From: Faecalicatena contorta
GTDB taxonomy: Bacteria > Bacillota > Clostridia > Lachnospirales > Lachnospiraceae
DNA: 64,000 nt
NCBI RefSeq assembly: GCF_003149105.1
Contig: NZ_QGDS01000001.1
Coordinates: forward strand, 325,334 to 389,333
Direction of reading: 5' to 3'
Positions 43,673 to 52,793 of the stretch are shown here, one piece after another. The notes beneath the pieces are model-generated. The model searched no databases. It was not told where the DNA came from and saw only the letters and a program-made list of their open reading frames with translations. Position numbers and translations under genes: made by a program. Position 1 is the first letter of the stretch; the number at the start of each line of letters is the position of its first letter.

Positions 43673-45385
43673 GTGAGAGTGATTGATTTTAAAGATGCGA
43701 AATGCCGGCACTGCTACAAATGTGTGCGTCACTGCAAAGTGAAGGCCATTTCCGTCCAAAGTGAGCAGGCACATATTTTGAAAAACCACTGCATCAACTG
43801 TGGGCGCTGTCTGGAGATATGTCCTCAGAATGCCAAAACATTTGCCAGTGATATGGAGCGGGTAAAAAGGTATTTAAAGCAGGGATATAAAACCATTATT
43901 TCCATAGCTCCGTCCTACCTGGGAGTACTGGATTTCGATTCTCCCGGCCAGGTTGTAGATGCCCTTCATAAGCTGGGATTTTCTGAGGTCAGGGAGACAG
44001 CCGAAGGCGCGGCTATGGTGACGGATGAATATAAGAAAATTCTACGTGAAAAGAAGATGACGAATATTATTACCACGTGCTGCCCAAGCATCAATGACCT
44101 TGTGGAGAAGTATTATCCTGACTGTGTTCCACTGCTTGCCCCGGTAGTATCGCCCATGATCGCCCATGGAAGATACATAAAAAAACTGTACGGGGATGAT
44201 GTAAAGGTTGTCTTTTTGGGGCCTTGTATTGCAAAGAAACAAGAAGCTATCGGAGATGAAAGAGTGATTGGTGCCATTGATGCTATTCTTACATTTGAAG
44301 AATTGGCTATTTGGCTGGAAGAAGCCGGGATTCAGATTGCCACCTGTCAGAATATGCCTGTGGGCAATCCTGATCCAAAGGTCAACCGTATCTATCCAGT
44401 CAGCGGAGGGATTATCCAATCCGTGGTGGCAGAAGAAGATGCCGATACATATCACAAAGTTTATGTAGACGGACTTGCAAACTGTATGGAAATGCTGGAG
44501 TCCCTGCAAAGAGGAGAACTGGACCACTGCTTTATTGAGGCAAACGTCTGTGAGGGTGGCTGCACAAAAGGCCCCGCTTCTGCAAGATGGAATACCTCTT
44601 ATGTAAAAGCAAAGGTAAAAATTGCAAACGCGGTATCCTATAATGCAGTGAAGGACCTGCCGGATATGAGCACCAGAGAACTTGCAAAAGAATTCCAGGA
44701 CAGGCACCTGACAGATGCGGTGCCTGAGGAAGAAGAAATTGAGGAAATTTTGAAATCTACCGGGAAATATTCTGCTGAAGATCAGTTGAACTGTGGGGCT
44801 TGTGGTTATCCCACTTGCCGGGATAAGGCGGTTGCAGTCTACCAGAATAAGGCGGAGCTTTCCATGTGTATGCCTTATGCATTGACTCAGGCTGAATCCA
44901 TGTCTAATGTAGTGCTGGATGTGACACCAAACATGATATTTATTGTTGACAGCAATATGCGTATTATAGAATGTAATAACAAAGCACAAAGATTTTTAGG
45001 AATCAGCAGGGAAGAGGCGGTGCAGCGTTTTATTTTTGAATTTATGGAAGCAGGAGATATTGAGGAAACTTTGCGCACAAAAGAGACGATCATCCACAAA
45101 AAGGTAGAATTTAAGCATGAGAATATCATCGCGGAGGAGACCACTGTATATATTGAAAACATGGATTCTGTGCTTGTGATTTTCCAGGATGTGACAAAGG
45201 AAGAAAAAATCAAGGAAAAGCGCTACAATCTAAATGCAGAGATGATGGAAATGGCACAGAAGGTCATTGAAAAACAGATGATGGTTGCCCAGGAAATAGC
45301 AGGACTCTTAGGAGAGACAACTGCGGAAACGAAGGTAACACTAACAAAACTTCGGGATACCATTCTCAATGAGGGGGCGGAATGA
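43673..45385 (+). CDS. hydS: HydS-like sensory [FeFe]-hydrogenase with PAS domain
   Basis: A 570-residue protein. Residues 11-55 hold two 4Fe-4S motifs (CRHCYKCVRHC, CINCGRCLEICP). The hydrogenase-like domain follows with TTCCPSIN (L1), LGPCIAKKQE (L2) and EANVCEGGCTKGP (L3). A CGACGYPTC cluster motif comes at about residue 380, then a PAS domain (about 408-510; TPNMIFIVDSNMRIIECN) and a helical tail. The layout fits group C sensory hydrogenases. The start is GTG with GAGGAG about nine bases upstream. The downstream phosphatase gene starts two bases after its stop. Confidence 0.88.
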   Translation: MRVIDFKDAKCRHCYKCVRHCKVKAISVQSEQAHILKNHCINCGRCLEICPQNAKTFASDMERVKRYLKQGYKTIISIAPSYLGVLDFDSPGQVVDALHKLGFSEVRETAEGAAMVTDEYKKILREKKMTNIITTCCPSINDLVEKYYPDCVPLLAPVVSPMIAHGRYIKKLYGDDVKVVFLGPCIAKKQEAIGDERVIGAIDAILTFEELAIWLEEAGIQIATCQNMPVGNPDPKVNRIYPVSGGIIQSVVAEEDADTYHKVYVDGLANCMEMLESLQRGELDHCFIEANVCEGGCTKGPASARWNTSYVKAKVKIANAVSYNAVKDLPDMSTRELAKEFQDRHLTDAVPEEEEIEEILKSTGKYSAEDQLNCGACGYPTCRDKAVAVYQNKAELSMCMPYALTQAESMSNVVLDVTPNMIFIVDSNMRIIECNNKAQRFLGISREEAVQRFIFEFMEAGDIEETLRTKETIIHKKVEFKHENIIAEETTVYIENMDSVLVIFQDVTKEEKIKEKRYNLNAEMMEMAQKVIEKQMMVAQEIAGLLGETTAETKVTLTKLRDTILNEGAE

Positions 45386-45386
45386 C

Positions 45387-46562
45387 ATGAGCGTAAGTAT
45401 TGATGTAGCCTGGAAAAGCCTGAACAAGCATAAGGAGGAGCTGTGCGGGGATAAGGTCGAGATATTAAAAACGAAAAACTCCGACATTGTGATTTTAGCT
45501 GATGGAATGGGGAGCGGTGTGAAAGCCAACATCCTGGCTACTCTAACTTCTAAAATTCTCGGAACTATGCTGCATGAAGGAGCAGACATTGATTCCTGCG
45601 TAGAAACCATTGCCAAGACGCTGCCTGTCTGCCGTGTACGGAATGCCGCCTACGCGACTTTCAGCATCCTTCAAATCTTCCATAACGGGTTTGCACATCT
45701 GGTAGAGTATGATAATCCGGCCTGTTTATTCATCCGTGATAAAAAGATTATAAACTATCCTTGTGAGGAAAGGATTATAGAAGGCAAGAAAATCCATGAA
45801 TATTGCTTCCGGGTGGAGCAGAATGATTGCTTTGTGCTGATGAGCGATGGTGTGATTTATGCAGGCACGGGAGAAATATTGAATCTCCAGGGATGGACCT
45901 GGGAGAATATGGCAGAATACACCCTGAAGTGTACCCAAAAAACACTGTCCGCATCCAGGCTTGCCGCACTGCTGAGTCAGGCCTGTGATGATTTGTATAT
46001 GCAGAAGCCGGGAGATGATACGACAGTTGCTGTTGCAAGAATTATTGAGAGAAGAGTAGTAAATATCTTTACAGGCCCGCCGAAAAATAAAGAGGATGAT
46101 GAGAAGATTATGTATGATTTCATGCATATGGAAGGAAAAAAGATTGTATCTGGAGGGACCAGCGCCAACATAGCGGCCCGTGCCCTGAGGAAAGATATTA
46201 CTACAAAGGTAGATTATAATCATCCTGACGTACCTCCAATGGCTGTAATAGAGGGGCTGGATCTGGTGACAGAAGGAATTTTGACATTAGGCAGGGCATT
46301 AAAGTTGTTAAAGCGTTATGTCAACGATGAATTTGATGTGGAATTCTTTGATGAGCTGGATGCCAATAACGGTGCTTCAAAGCTTGCGAAGATATTAATT
46401 GAAGAGTGTACAGAGCTAAACTTATTCGTAGGGACAGCAGTTAATGAAACACATCAGGATTCGGAACTAAGCTTTGATCTTAGTTTAAGAATGAATCTGG
46501 TAGAGCAGTTAAACACAGTAGCTGAAAAAATGGGGAAAAAGGTTACTTTAAAATATTATTAG
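45387..46562 (+). CDS. SpoIIE-family PP2C phosphatase with an uncharacterised C-terminal domain
   Basis: A 391-residue protein. Residues 1 to about 220 are a PP2C/SpoIIE-type phosphatase with ILADGMGSGVKA, VLMSDGVIYAG and KPGDDTTVAVARI supplying metal-binding aspartates. Residues about 225-391 have segments such as VSGGTSANIAARAL and PPMAVIEGLDLVTEG that I do not recognise. The ATG at 45387 follows GAGGGGGCGG and the HydS stop directly, so translation is coupled. It probably dephosphorylates a protein in response to the sensor, but no target is visible. Confidence 0.86.
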   Translation: MSVSIDVAWKSLNKHKEELCGDKVEILKTKNSDIVILADGMGSGVKANILATLTSKILGTMLHEGADIDSCVETIAKTLPVCRVRNAAYATFSILQIFHNGFAHLVEYDNPACLFIRDKKIINYPCEERIIEGKKIHEYCFRVEQNDCFVLMSDGVIYAGTGEILNLQGWTWENMAEYTLKCTQKTLSASRLAALLSQACDDLYMQKPGDDTTVAVARIIERRVVNIFTGPPKNKEDDEKIMYDFMHMEGKKIVSGGTSANIAARALRKDITTKVDYNHPDVPPMAVIEGLDLVTEGILTLGRALKLLKRYVNDEFDVEFFDELDANNGASKLAKILIEECTELNLFVGTAVNETHQDSELSFDLSLRMNLVEQLNTVAEKMGKKVTLKYY

Positions 46563-46603
46563 ATGCCTGTCCCGTCAACATATAAAGAAAATAAAATTTA
46601 CTA

Positions 46604-46632
46604 TTGCTTATTACGGCACTTTCTAATATAAT
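46604..46632 (+). promoter_or_regulatory. Promoter of the second hydrogenase operon
   Basis: A -35 TTGCTT (46604-46609) and a perfect -10 TATAAT (46627-46632) are 17 bp apart. It drives hydC2, hydB2 and hydA2 independently of the first run. Confidence 0.82.
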
Positions 46633-46641
46633 GATGAAAGA

Positions 46642-46663
46642 TTGATATTTTTTTAACTATCAA
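46642..46663. promoter_or_regulatory. Operator-like inverted repeat downstream of the hydC2 promoter
   Basis: TTGATA and TATCAA flank a 10-bp AT-rich spacer. The position just after the predicted transcription start suits a repressor site. Confidence 0.48.
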
Positions 46664-46702
46664 GAAACATTTAGTGAAACATCATTTGAGGAGGTACCCC
46701 CT

Positions 46703-47176
46703 ATGTTAGAACAGATTTACTATGATAAGACAGATGAAATCATAGCATCTCATGGAGCCGAACAGGCATCTCTTATCCCCATTATTCAAGACATTCAAAC
46801 GGAATACCGCTACCTGCCGTCGGAGCTTTTAAGCTATGTGGCAGAGCAGCTGGGGATTAACGAGGCAAAGGCATATAGTGTTGCGACATTTTATGAAAAT
46901 TTTTCTTTTGAGCCAAAAGGCAAGTACATAATCAAGATTTGTGATGGAACAGCCTGTCATGTACGAAAATCTATTCCAATTCTGGAAAGGCTTTACAGTG
47001 AATTAGGGCTTTCTAAAGAGAAGGCCACCACAGAGGATATGATGTTTACTTTGGAAACAGTTTCTTGTCTGGGCGCCTGCGGCCTTGCACCGGTTCTGAC
47101 AGTGAATGACAAAGTATATCCGGCTATGACTCCGGATGCGGCAACAGAATTGATTCACGAGTTGAGAGGAGCCTAA
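46703..47176 (+). CDS. hydC: HydC2, NuoE-like 2Fe-2S subunit (second hydrogenase)
   Basis: A 157-residue paralogue of HydC1. It has IQTEYRYLP, SVATFYENF, the cysteine pairs CDGTACHV and SCLGACGLAP for one 2Fe-2S cluster. GAGGAGG lies before the start. First gene of the second hydrogenase operon; hydB2 follows two bases after the stop. Confidence 0.93.
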   Translation: MLEQIYYDKTDEIIASHGAEQASLIPIIQDIQTEYRYLPSELLSYVAEQLGINEAKAYSVATFYENFSFEPKGKYIIKICDGTACHVRKSIPILERLYSELGLSKEKATTEDMMFTLETVSCLGACGLAPVLTVNDKVYPAMTPDAATELIHELRGA

Positions 47177-47178
47177 AG

Positions 47179-49065
47179 ATGGAAAGAATTGAAAGCAGGG
47201 AAGCTCTCGGACAGGTTCGTGAAGTTTCTAAAACATGGATAGAACAAAGTAAATGCAGGGTGCTGATTTGTGCCGGCACAGGATGCCTGGCAGGAGGATC
47301 CGGCGCCATTTATGATAGAATGTGCGAATTAGTGAATGAAAACCCGGATATAGAAGTTCACTTTGAGGCAGAGGCTGCACATAAAGATGGTGAGATTGGA
47401 ATTAAGAAGAGCGGATGTCATGGCTTTTGCGAGATGGGACCGCTTGTGAAGATAGAGCCTCATGGTATATTGTATACAAAGGTGCAGTTGGAAGACTGTG
47501 AGGAAATCTTCCACAAAACAATTGAAAAAGGAGAGGTGGTTTCTCATCTGCTATTTAAGCAGGGGGATGTGGAATACCAGAAGCAGGAGGATATTCCTTT
47601 TTATAAGAAGCAGACACGGCATGTTCTGAAAAATTGCGGCCACATTGATGCAGAACATATTCAGGAATATATGGCTACAGGTGGATACGAGGCATTGGAG
47701 AAAGTATTATTCCATATGAAGCCGGGAGATGTTATCCAGGAAATTACCGAATCTAACCTGCGGGGACGCGGGGGCGGAGGTTTTGATACAGGTTACAAAT
47801 GGTCCCAGGTAGCGAGACAGAATGAAAAAATACGCTATGTGGTCTGTAATGGCGATGAAGGGGATCCGGGTGCATTTATGGACAGAAGCATCATGGAAGG
47901 CGACCCTCATAAGATGATAGAAGGTATGATGATTGCAGCCTATGCAGTTGGGGCAAAGGAGGGATATGTTTATGTCCGTGCAGAATATCCTCTGGCAATC
48001 AGCAGGCTGAAGCTGGCCATTGCACAGGCAGAGGAATGTGGTCTGCTTGGGGATAATATTTTAGGAACAGGATTTTCTTTCCACTTACATATTAACCGGG
48101 GAGCGGGAGCTTTCGTATGCGGGGAAGGCAGCGCACTAACTGCATCCATCGAAGGAAACAGGGGAATGCCCCGTGTAAAGCCGCCAAGAACCGTGGAACA
48201 GGGATTATTCGGCAAACCAACTGTATTAAATAATGTGGAGACATTCGCGAACGTACCTTTGATTATTCTTGAGGGTTCTCAATGGTTCAAGAGTATCGGA
48301 CCTGAGAGCAGTCCTGGAACAAAAGCCTTTGCTCTGACAGGAAGTGTAAAGCACACAGGGCTGATTGAGGTTCCTATGGGGACGACTCTGCGTGAAGTTA
48401 TTTATGATATCGGCGGAGGAATCAAGGATGACGGGGAGTTTAAGGCGGTACAGATTGGCGGACCTTCCGGCGGATGTCTGATTTCACCTCATCTGGATGT
48501 AAGTCTGGACTTTGATTCCCTGAAAAAGATGGGGGCCATGATAGGCTCCGGTGGACTGGTTGTCATGGATGAGAATACCTGTATGGTAGAAGTAGCAAGG
48601 TTCTTTATGAACTTTACCCAGAACGAAAGCTGCGGAAAATGTGTTCCCTGCAGGGAAGGAACGAAGCGGATGCTTGAAATTCTGGAAAGAATCGCAGCAG
48701 GCAACGGAAATCTGGAAGACTTGGATTTACTGGAAGAACTGTCATCTACAATTACAGAAACTGCGCTGTGCGGACTTGGAAAGAGTGCTGCCCTGCCCGT
48801 TATGAGTACATTAAAGCTGTTCCGGGATGAATATGTAGAACATGTGTCGGATAAGAAGTGTGCATCCCGCACCTGCACCGCATTCAGAAAATTCATCATT
48901 AGCCCTGAACTTTGCAAAGGCTGCTCCAAGTGTGCAAGAAGCTGTCCTGTAAATGCAATCAGCGGACGGATAAAGGAACCATATGTCATAGATATTGAGA
49001 AATGTATTAAGTGCGGTGCCTGTGAAAGTACCTGCGCATTTAATGCAATATATATTGAAGGGTAG
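47179..49065 (+). CDS. hydB: HydB2, NuoF-like flavin/NADH subunit (second hydrogenase)
   Basis: A 628-residue paralogue of HydB1 with about 30 extra N-terminal residues. The order is the same: thioredoxin-like 2Fe-2S domain (CAGTGCLAGGSG, CHGFCEMGP), NuoF core (RGRGGGGFDTGYKW, NGDEGDPGAFMDRS), ESCGKCVPCREGT cluster and two C-terminal 4Fe-4S motifs (CKGCSKCARSCP, CIKCGACESTC). GAGGAG precedes the start. It should bind FMN and NAD(P)H. Confidence 0.94.
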   Translation: MERIESREALGQVREVSKTWIEQSKCRVLICAGTGCLAGGSGAIYDRMCELVNENPDIEVHFEAEAAHKDGEIGIKKSGCHGFCEMGPLVKIEPHGILYTKVQLEDCEEIFHKTIEKGEVVSHLLFKQGDVEYQKQEDIPFYKKQTRHVLKNCGHIDAEHIQEYMATGGYEALEKVLFHMKPGDVIQEITESNLRGRGGGGFDTGYKWSQVARQNEKIRYVVCNGDEGDPGAFMDRSIMEGDPHKMIEGMMIAAYAVGAKEGYVYVRAEYPLAISRLKLAIAQAEECGLLGDNILGTGFSFHLHINRGAGAFVCGEGSALTASIEGNRGMPRVKPPRTVEQGLFGKPTVLNNVETFANVPLIILEGSQWFKSIGPESSPGTKAFALTGSVKHTGLIEVPMGTTLREVIYDIGGGIKDDGEFKAVQIGGPSGGCLISPHLDVSLDFDSLKKMGAMIGSGGLVVMDENTCMVEVARFFMNFTQNESCGKCVPCREGTKRMLEILERIAAGNGNLEDLDLLEELSSTITETALCGLGKSAALPVMSTLKLFRDEYVEHVSDKKCASRTCTAFRKFIISPELCKGCSKCARSCPVNAISGRIKEPYVIDIEKCIKCGACESTCAFNAIYIEG

Positions 49066-49077
49066 GAGGAAATAAGC

Positions 49078-50781
49078 ATGAGTTATATGACAATCAATAA
49101 TAGAAAGGTGACATTTACAAACGAGAAAAATGTTCTTTCTATCATCCGAAAATCAGGGATAGATCTGCCTACTTTCTGCTATCATTCCGAATTGTCCACC
49201 TATGGTGCATGCCGTATGTGCGTGGTCGAAGATGAAAGAGGAAGAGTGTTTGCGTCTTGTTCGGAAACCCCAAGAGACGGGATGACAATTTACACAAACA
49301 CACCCAAATTGCAGCATCACAGAAAAATGATTCTTGAGCTTCTCTTAGCTTCCCACTGCCGCGACTGTACGACCTGTGCCAAGAACGGTGTCTGTACATT
49401 GCAGAAGCTGTCCAGACAGCTAGGGGTACGGGAAGTCCGTTTTGAAAATAATAAAAAACAGCTTCCGTTGGATTTGACATCAGAATGTATCATAAGAGAT
49501 CCAAACAAATGCATTTTATGCGGTGACTGTGTTAGAACTTGTGATGAGATCCAGGGGCTGGGTATATTAGATTTTGCGTTCCGTGGCTCGAAAATGCAGG
49601 TAACTCCCGCATTTAATAAAGATTTGGCTGAGACAGATTGTGTGGGATGCGGGCAGTGCCGTGCAGTTTGCCCCACAGGAGCCATCACCCTCAAGCCGAA
49701 TGTGAGAGATGTGTGGAAGATACTGTCTGATAAGAATATAAGAGTGGTAGCTCAGATTGCTCCTGCGGTACGGGTGGCAATTGGAGATAAGTTTGGAATC
49801 AAGAAAGGTGAAAATGCACTTGGACGTCTGGTAGCAGCCCTGCGCAGAATTGGGTTTGCTGAGGTTTATGATACAAACTTTGGTGCGGACCTGACTGTTA
49901 TGGAAGAGTCTAAGGAATTCCTGGAGCGTTTAGAGGCCGATGAGAGCCTTCCGCTGTTCACATCATGCTGTCCTGCATGGGTGACATTCTGTGAGAAAAA
50001 ATATCCGGAATTCAGAAGAAATATTTCTTCCTGCCGTTCACCTCAGGAGATGTTCGGTGCTCTGATAAAAGAAGAGGCCCGGATGAATGCAGAGAAGGAT
50101 ACCCGGAAGACAATGGTTGTATCCATTATGCCATGTACCGCCAAAAAGGCAGAGATTAAAAGGCCGGAGCACTTTACAGACGGGGAGCAGGACGTGGATT
50201 ATGTATTGACTACGACAGAAATAACCCGCATGATCCAGGAGGCAGGAATTGACCTTGCCCAGGTGCAGCCGGAGGCTATGGATATGCCATTTGGTATTGC
50301 GTCAGGTGCCGGTGCAATCTTTGGTGTAACGGGAGGTGTGTCCGAGGCAGTACTGCGCCGTCTGGTTGACAGCAACCGTGCAGAAGATTTGGAAGCAATC
50401 AGCTTTACAGGAGTGCGTGGTGTAGACAGCATAAAAGAAGCCACAATACAGCTTGGCGACAGGGAAGTAAAGATTGCAGTGGTGAATGGTTTACAGTCTG
50501 CGGCAGAAGTACTGGATAAAATAAAAGCAGGCGAAGCATATTATGATTTTGTTGAAGTAATGGCCTGCAAGAGAGGATGTATCGCCGGAGGCGGGCAGCC
50601 TGTACCAATAGGACCAAGGACGAAGAAGGCAAGACTGGACGGAATCTATAAGATTGATAATATGGCTCAGATAAAGCTCTCAAATCAGAATCCGATTGTG
50701 ACCACAGTTTATGAAGGGATTTTAAAGGGCAAGGAACATAAGCTGCTTCATAACTCTACGGAAGATGTTTCTCATGTTTAA
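49078..50781 (+). CDS. hydA: HydA2, catalytic [FeFe]-hydrogenase subunit (second hydrogenase)
   Basis: A 567-residue paralogue of HydA1. It has an N-terminal 2Fe-2S (ACRMCVVE), a His-Cys3 cluster (HCRDCTTCAKNGVC), two 4Fe-4S (CILCGDCVRTC, CVGCGQCRAVCP) and the H-cluster motifs FTSCCPAW, IMPCTAKKAE and EVMACKRGCIAGGGQP. L1 is the classical TSCCP form, unlike HydA1, and L3 has Lys-Arg where Pro-Gly or similar is usual. TAGGAGG lies upstream. Last gene of the operon, followed by a strong terminator. Confidence 0.94.
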   Translation: MSYMTINNRKVTFTNEKNVLSIIRKSGIDLPTFCYHSELSTYGACRMCVVEDERGRVFASCSETPRDGMTIYTNTPKLQHHRKMILELLLASHCRDCTTCAKNGVCTLQKLSRQLGVREVRFENNKKQLPLDLTSECIIRDPNKCILCGDCVRTCDEIQGLGILDFAFRGSKMQVTPAFNKDLAETDCVGCGQCRAVCPTGAITLKPNVRDVWKILSDKNIRVVAQIAPAVRVAIGDKFGIKKGENALGRLVAALRRIGFAEVYDTNFGADLTVMEESKEFLERLEADESLPLFTSCCPAWVTFCEKKYPEFRRNISSCRSPQEMFGALIKEEARMNAEKDTRKTMVVSIMPCTAKKAEIKRPEHFTDGEQDVDYVLTTTEITRMIQEAGIDLAQVQPEAMDMPFGIASGAGAIFGVTGGVSEAVLRRLVDSNRAEDLEAISFTGVRGVDSIKEATIQLGDREVKIAVVNGLQSAAEVLDKIKAGEAYYDFVEVMACKRGCIAGGGQPVPIGPRTKKARLDGIYKIDNMAQIKLSNQNPIVTTVYEGILKGKEHKLLHNSTEDVSHV

Positions 50782-50811
50782 AGAAGTAATTTAAGAATAT
50801 CCACTTTGATT

Positions 50812-50852
50812 AAAAAAGGGGACCTGAAGCACAAAATCAGGTTTCCTTTTTT
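50812..50852 (+). terminator. Terminator after hydA2
   Basis: AAGGGGACCTGA and TCAGGTTTCCTT form a stem with one mismatch, bounded by A6 on the left and T6 on the right, so it could work in both directions. Confidence 0.88.
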
Positions 50853-50862
50853 CTTCTTTCTC

Positions 50863-50891
50863 TTGTGATAAACTGGATTTAATGCTATGAT
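50863..50891 (+). promoter_or_regulatory. Promoter of the folate operon
   Basis: A -35 TTGTGA (50863-50868) and a -10 TATGAT (50886-50891) are 17 bp apart, ahead of folC. Confidence 0.7.
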
Positions 50892-50935
50892 TGACAACAG
50901 TGGTAACAACATAACGAGGAAAGGAAATAAGAAAC

Positions 50936-52243
50936 GTGACCTATAAAGAAGCAAGGGTATATTTGGACGAAGTGTCGAAATACGGAAGTGTACTTGGTTT
51001 GGACATGATTCGAGGTCTGTTGGGTGAACTTGGGAATCCACAGGATAGCCTGAAGTTCATACATATCGCAGGAACGAATGGCAAGGGATCTGTACTGGCA
51101 TACACTTCTACAATATTAAGTGAGGCAGGATACAGAACAGGAAGATATGTTTCACCAACAGTAGTTTCCTATTTAGAGCGGATTCAGGTAGATGGAAAAT
51201 GGATACCGGAAGATGATTTCGCAGAATTAGTGGAAGAAGTTCAGAAAGCTATTGCACGTATGGAAGCGGAGGGCAAGGGAAGCCCTACTGTATTTGAAGC
51301 AGAGACGGCGGTAGCTTTTTTGTATTTCCGGAAAATGAATTGTGATCTTGTAGTTTTAGAAACAGGGCTGGGCGGGGAACTGGATGCCACAAATATTGTA
51401 AAGAATACAGTGGCTTCTGTTTTCACGCCTATAAGCAGGGACCATATGGGCTTTCTTGGGGATACATTGGAAGAAATAGCTGCAGTTAAAGCCGGAATTA
51501 TAAAGCCGGGATGCACCGTTGTGACTGCACAGCAGAAGCCAGAGGTTCTGAAGGTGCTCAGCAGGAAGGCTGAGGAAATGAAATGCAGCATACGGACTGC
51601 GGATATGGGAGAAGCTAAAGTCAGCAGAGAAGACTGGAACGGGCAGCGTTTTTCTTACCGGGGCCTGGAGGACATTGAGATTTCTCTGGCGGGCAGACAT
51701 CAGGTTGAAAATGCGGTAACAGCATTAGAAACAATAGAATTGCTGAGGACAGCAGGGTATGCGGTTTCCGACGTTGCAGTAAAAAGAGGTTTACGCAAAG
51801 CAACATGGCCGGGAAGATTTACATGTATTAACCGGAATCCTTTGTTTATTATAGATGGAGCTCATAACGAAGATGCAGTCCTCAGACTCCGGGAATCTGT
51901 GGAACGTTATTTTAATGGAAGGCGTCTTATTTTTATTATGGGGGTATTCCGCGATAAGGAGTATGATAAAATTGCCTCTATTATGGCACCTTTGGCAGAT
52001 GAGATTTATACGGTGGATTTGCCGGATTCAGATAGAAGCCTGAAAGCCAGTGAACTAGAATGTGCTGTAAAGCCTTATTGTAAAAATACAGAGGCAAAAC
52101 AGGATATTGAGGCGGCTGTAAAGGCGGCTTTGTTTTCGGCGAAAGGAAATGATGTAATACTGGCATTTGGATCACTGTCTTATCTTGGACAGGTTACAGA
52201 GCTGGTTTGTCTTGAACTTGAAAGAATGGGGGAGAAGGAATGA
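50936..52243 (+). CDS. folC: FolC, dihydrofolate synthase / folylpolyglutamate synthase
   Basis: A 435-residue Mur-ligase-fold enzyme with the P-loop [27 protein letters not shown], the [12 protein letters not shown] segment and [11 protein letters not shown]. It adds glutamate to dihydropteroate and folates. The start is GTG with AAAGGA about 12 bases upstream. It overlaps folE by four bases. First gene of the folate operon. Confidence 0.94.
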   Translation: MTYKEARVYLDEVSKYGSVLGLDMIRGLLGELGNPQDSLKFIHIAGTNGKGSVLAYTSTILSEAGYRTGRYVSPTVVSYLERIQVDGKWIPEDDFAELVEEVQKAIARMEAEGKGSPTVFEAETAVAFLYFRKMNCDLVVLETGLGGELDATNIVKNTVASVFTPISRDHMGFLGDTLEEIAAVKAGIIKPGCTVVTAQQKPEVLKVLSRKAEEMKCSIRTADMGEAKVSREDWNGQRFSYRGLEDIEISLAGRHQVENAVTALETIELLRTAGYAVSDVAVKRGLRKATWPGRFTCINRNPLFIIDGAHNEDAVLRLRESVERYFNGRRLIFIMGVFRDKEYDKIASIMAPLADEIYTVDLPDSDRSLKASELECAVKPYCKNTEAKQDIEAAVKAALFSAKGNDVILAFGSLSYLGQVTELVCLELERMGEKE

Positions 52244-52791
52244 TGAATCAGGAAAAGATTATGCAGGGAATCAAGCTTTTGCTGGAAGGAATCGGGGAGG
52301 ACGTGAACCGGGAAGGGCTTTTGGAGACACCGGACCGCATTGCCCGGATGTATGAAGAAATCTGCGGGGGAATGGAGGAGGATGCGGCAAAGCATCTTGG
52401 AAAAACTTTTTCGGTGAGTACCAATGAGATTGTGGTGGAGAAGGATATTACCTTTTATTCCACCTGTGAGCATCACCTTCTTCCGTTTTATGGGAAAGCC
52501 CATATTGCATATATCCCTGACGGAAAAGTGGTCGGTTTAAGCAAGCTGGCAAAAACGGTAGAGGTATTTGCCAAAAGATTACAGCTTCAGGAACAGCTTA
52601 CCGTACAGATTGCAGATGCCCTGGTGGAGAATTTGAATCCAAAAGGAGTATTGGTGATGCTGGAGGCAGAGCACATGTGCATGACAATGCGGGGAATTAA
52701 GAAGCCAGGCAGTAAAACCGTTACCGTTGCAAAACGGGGAGAATTTCAAAATAACCCGGAACTCGTGAATTTATTCTTTCAAATGGTATAA
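52240..52791 (+). CDS. folE: FolE, GTP cyclohydrolase I
   Basis: A 183-residue enzyme that turns GTP into dihydroneopterin triphosphate. [13 protein letters not shown], the zinc-binding [15 protein letters not shown] and later [11 protein letters not shown] supply the Cys and His ligands of the type I enzyme. It starts at 52240 or at the second ATG at 52243, overlapping the folC stop. Confidence 0.96.
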   Translation: MMNQEKIMQGIKLLLEGIGEDVNREGLLETPDRIARMYEEICGGMEEDAAKHLGKTFSVSTNEIVVEKDITFYSTCEHHLLPFYGKAHIAYIPDGKVVGLSKLAKTVEVFAKRLQLQEQLTVQIADALVENLNPKGVLVMLEAEHMCMTMRGIKKPGSKTVTVAKRGEFQNNPELVNLFFQMV

Positions 52792-52793
52792 AT

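Noticed and set aside
44042..44989. Long antisense open frame inside hydS (315 codons)
   Set aside because: It is the shadow of a strongly supported gene on the other strand; its translation is rich in Cys, His and Phe and has no domain.
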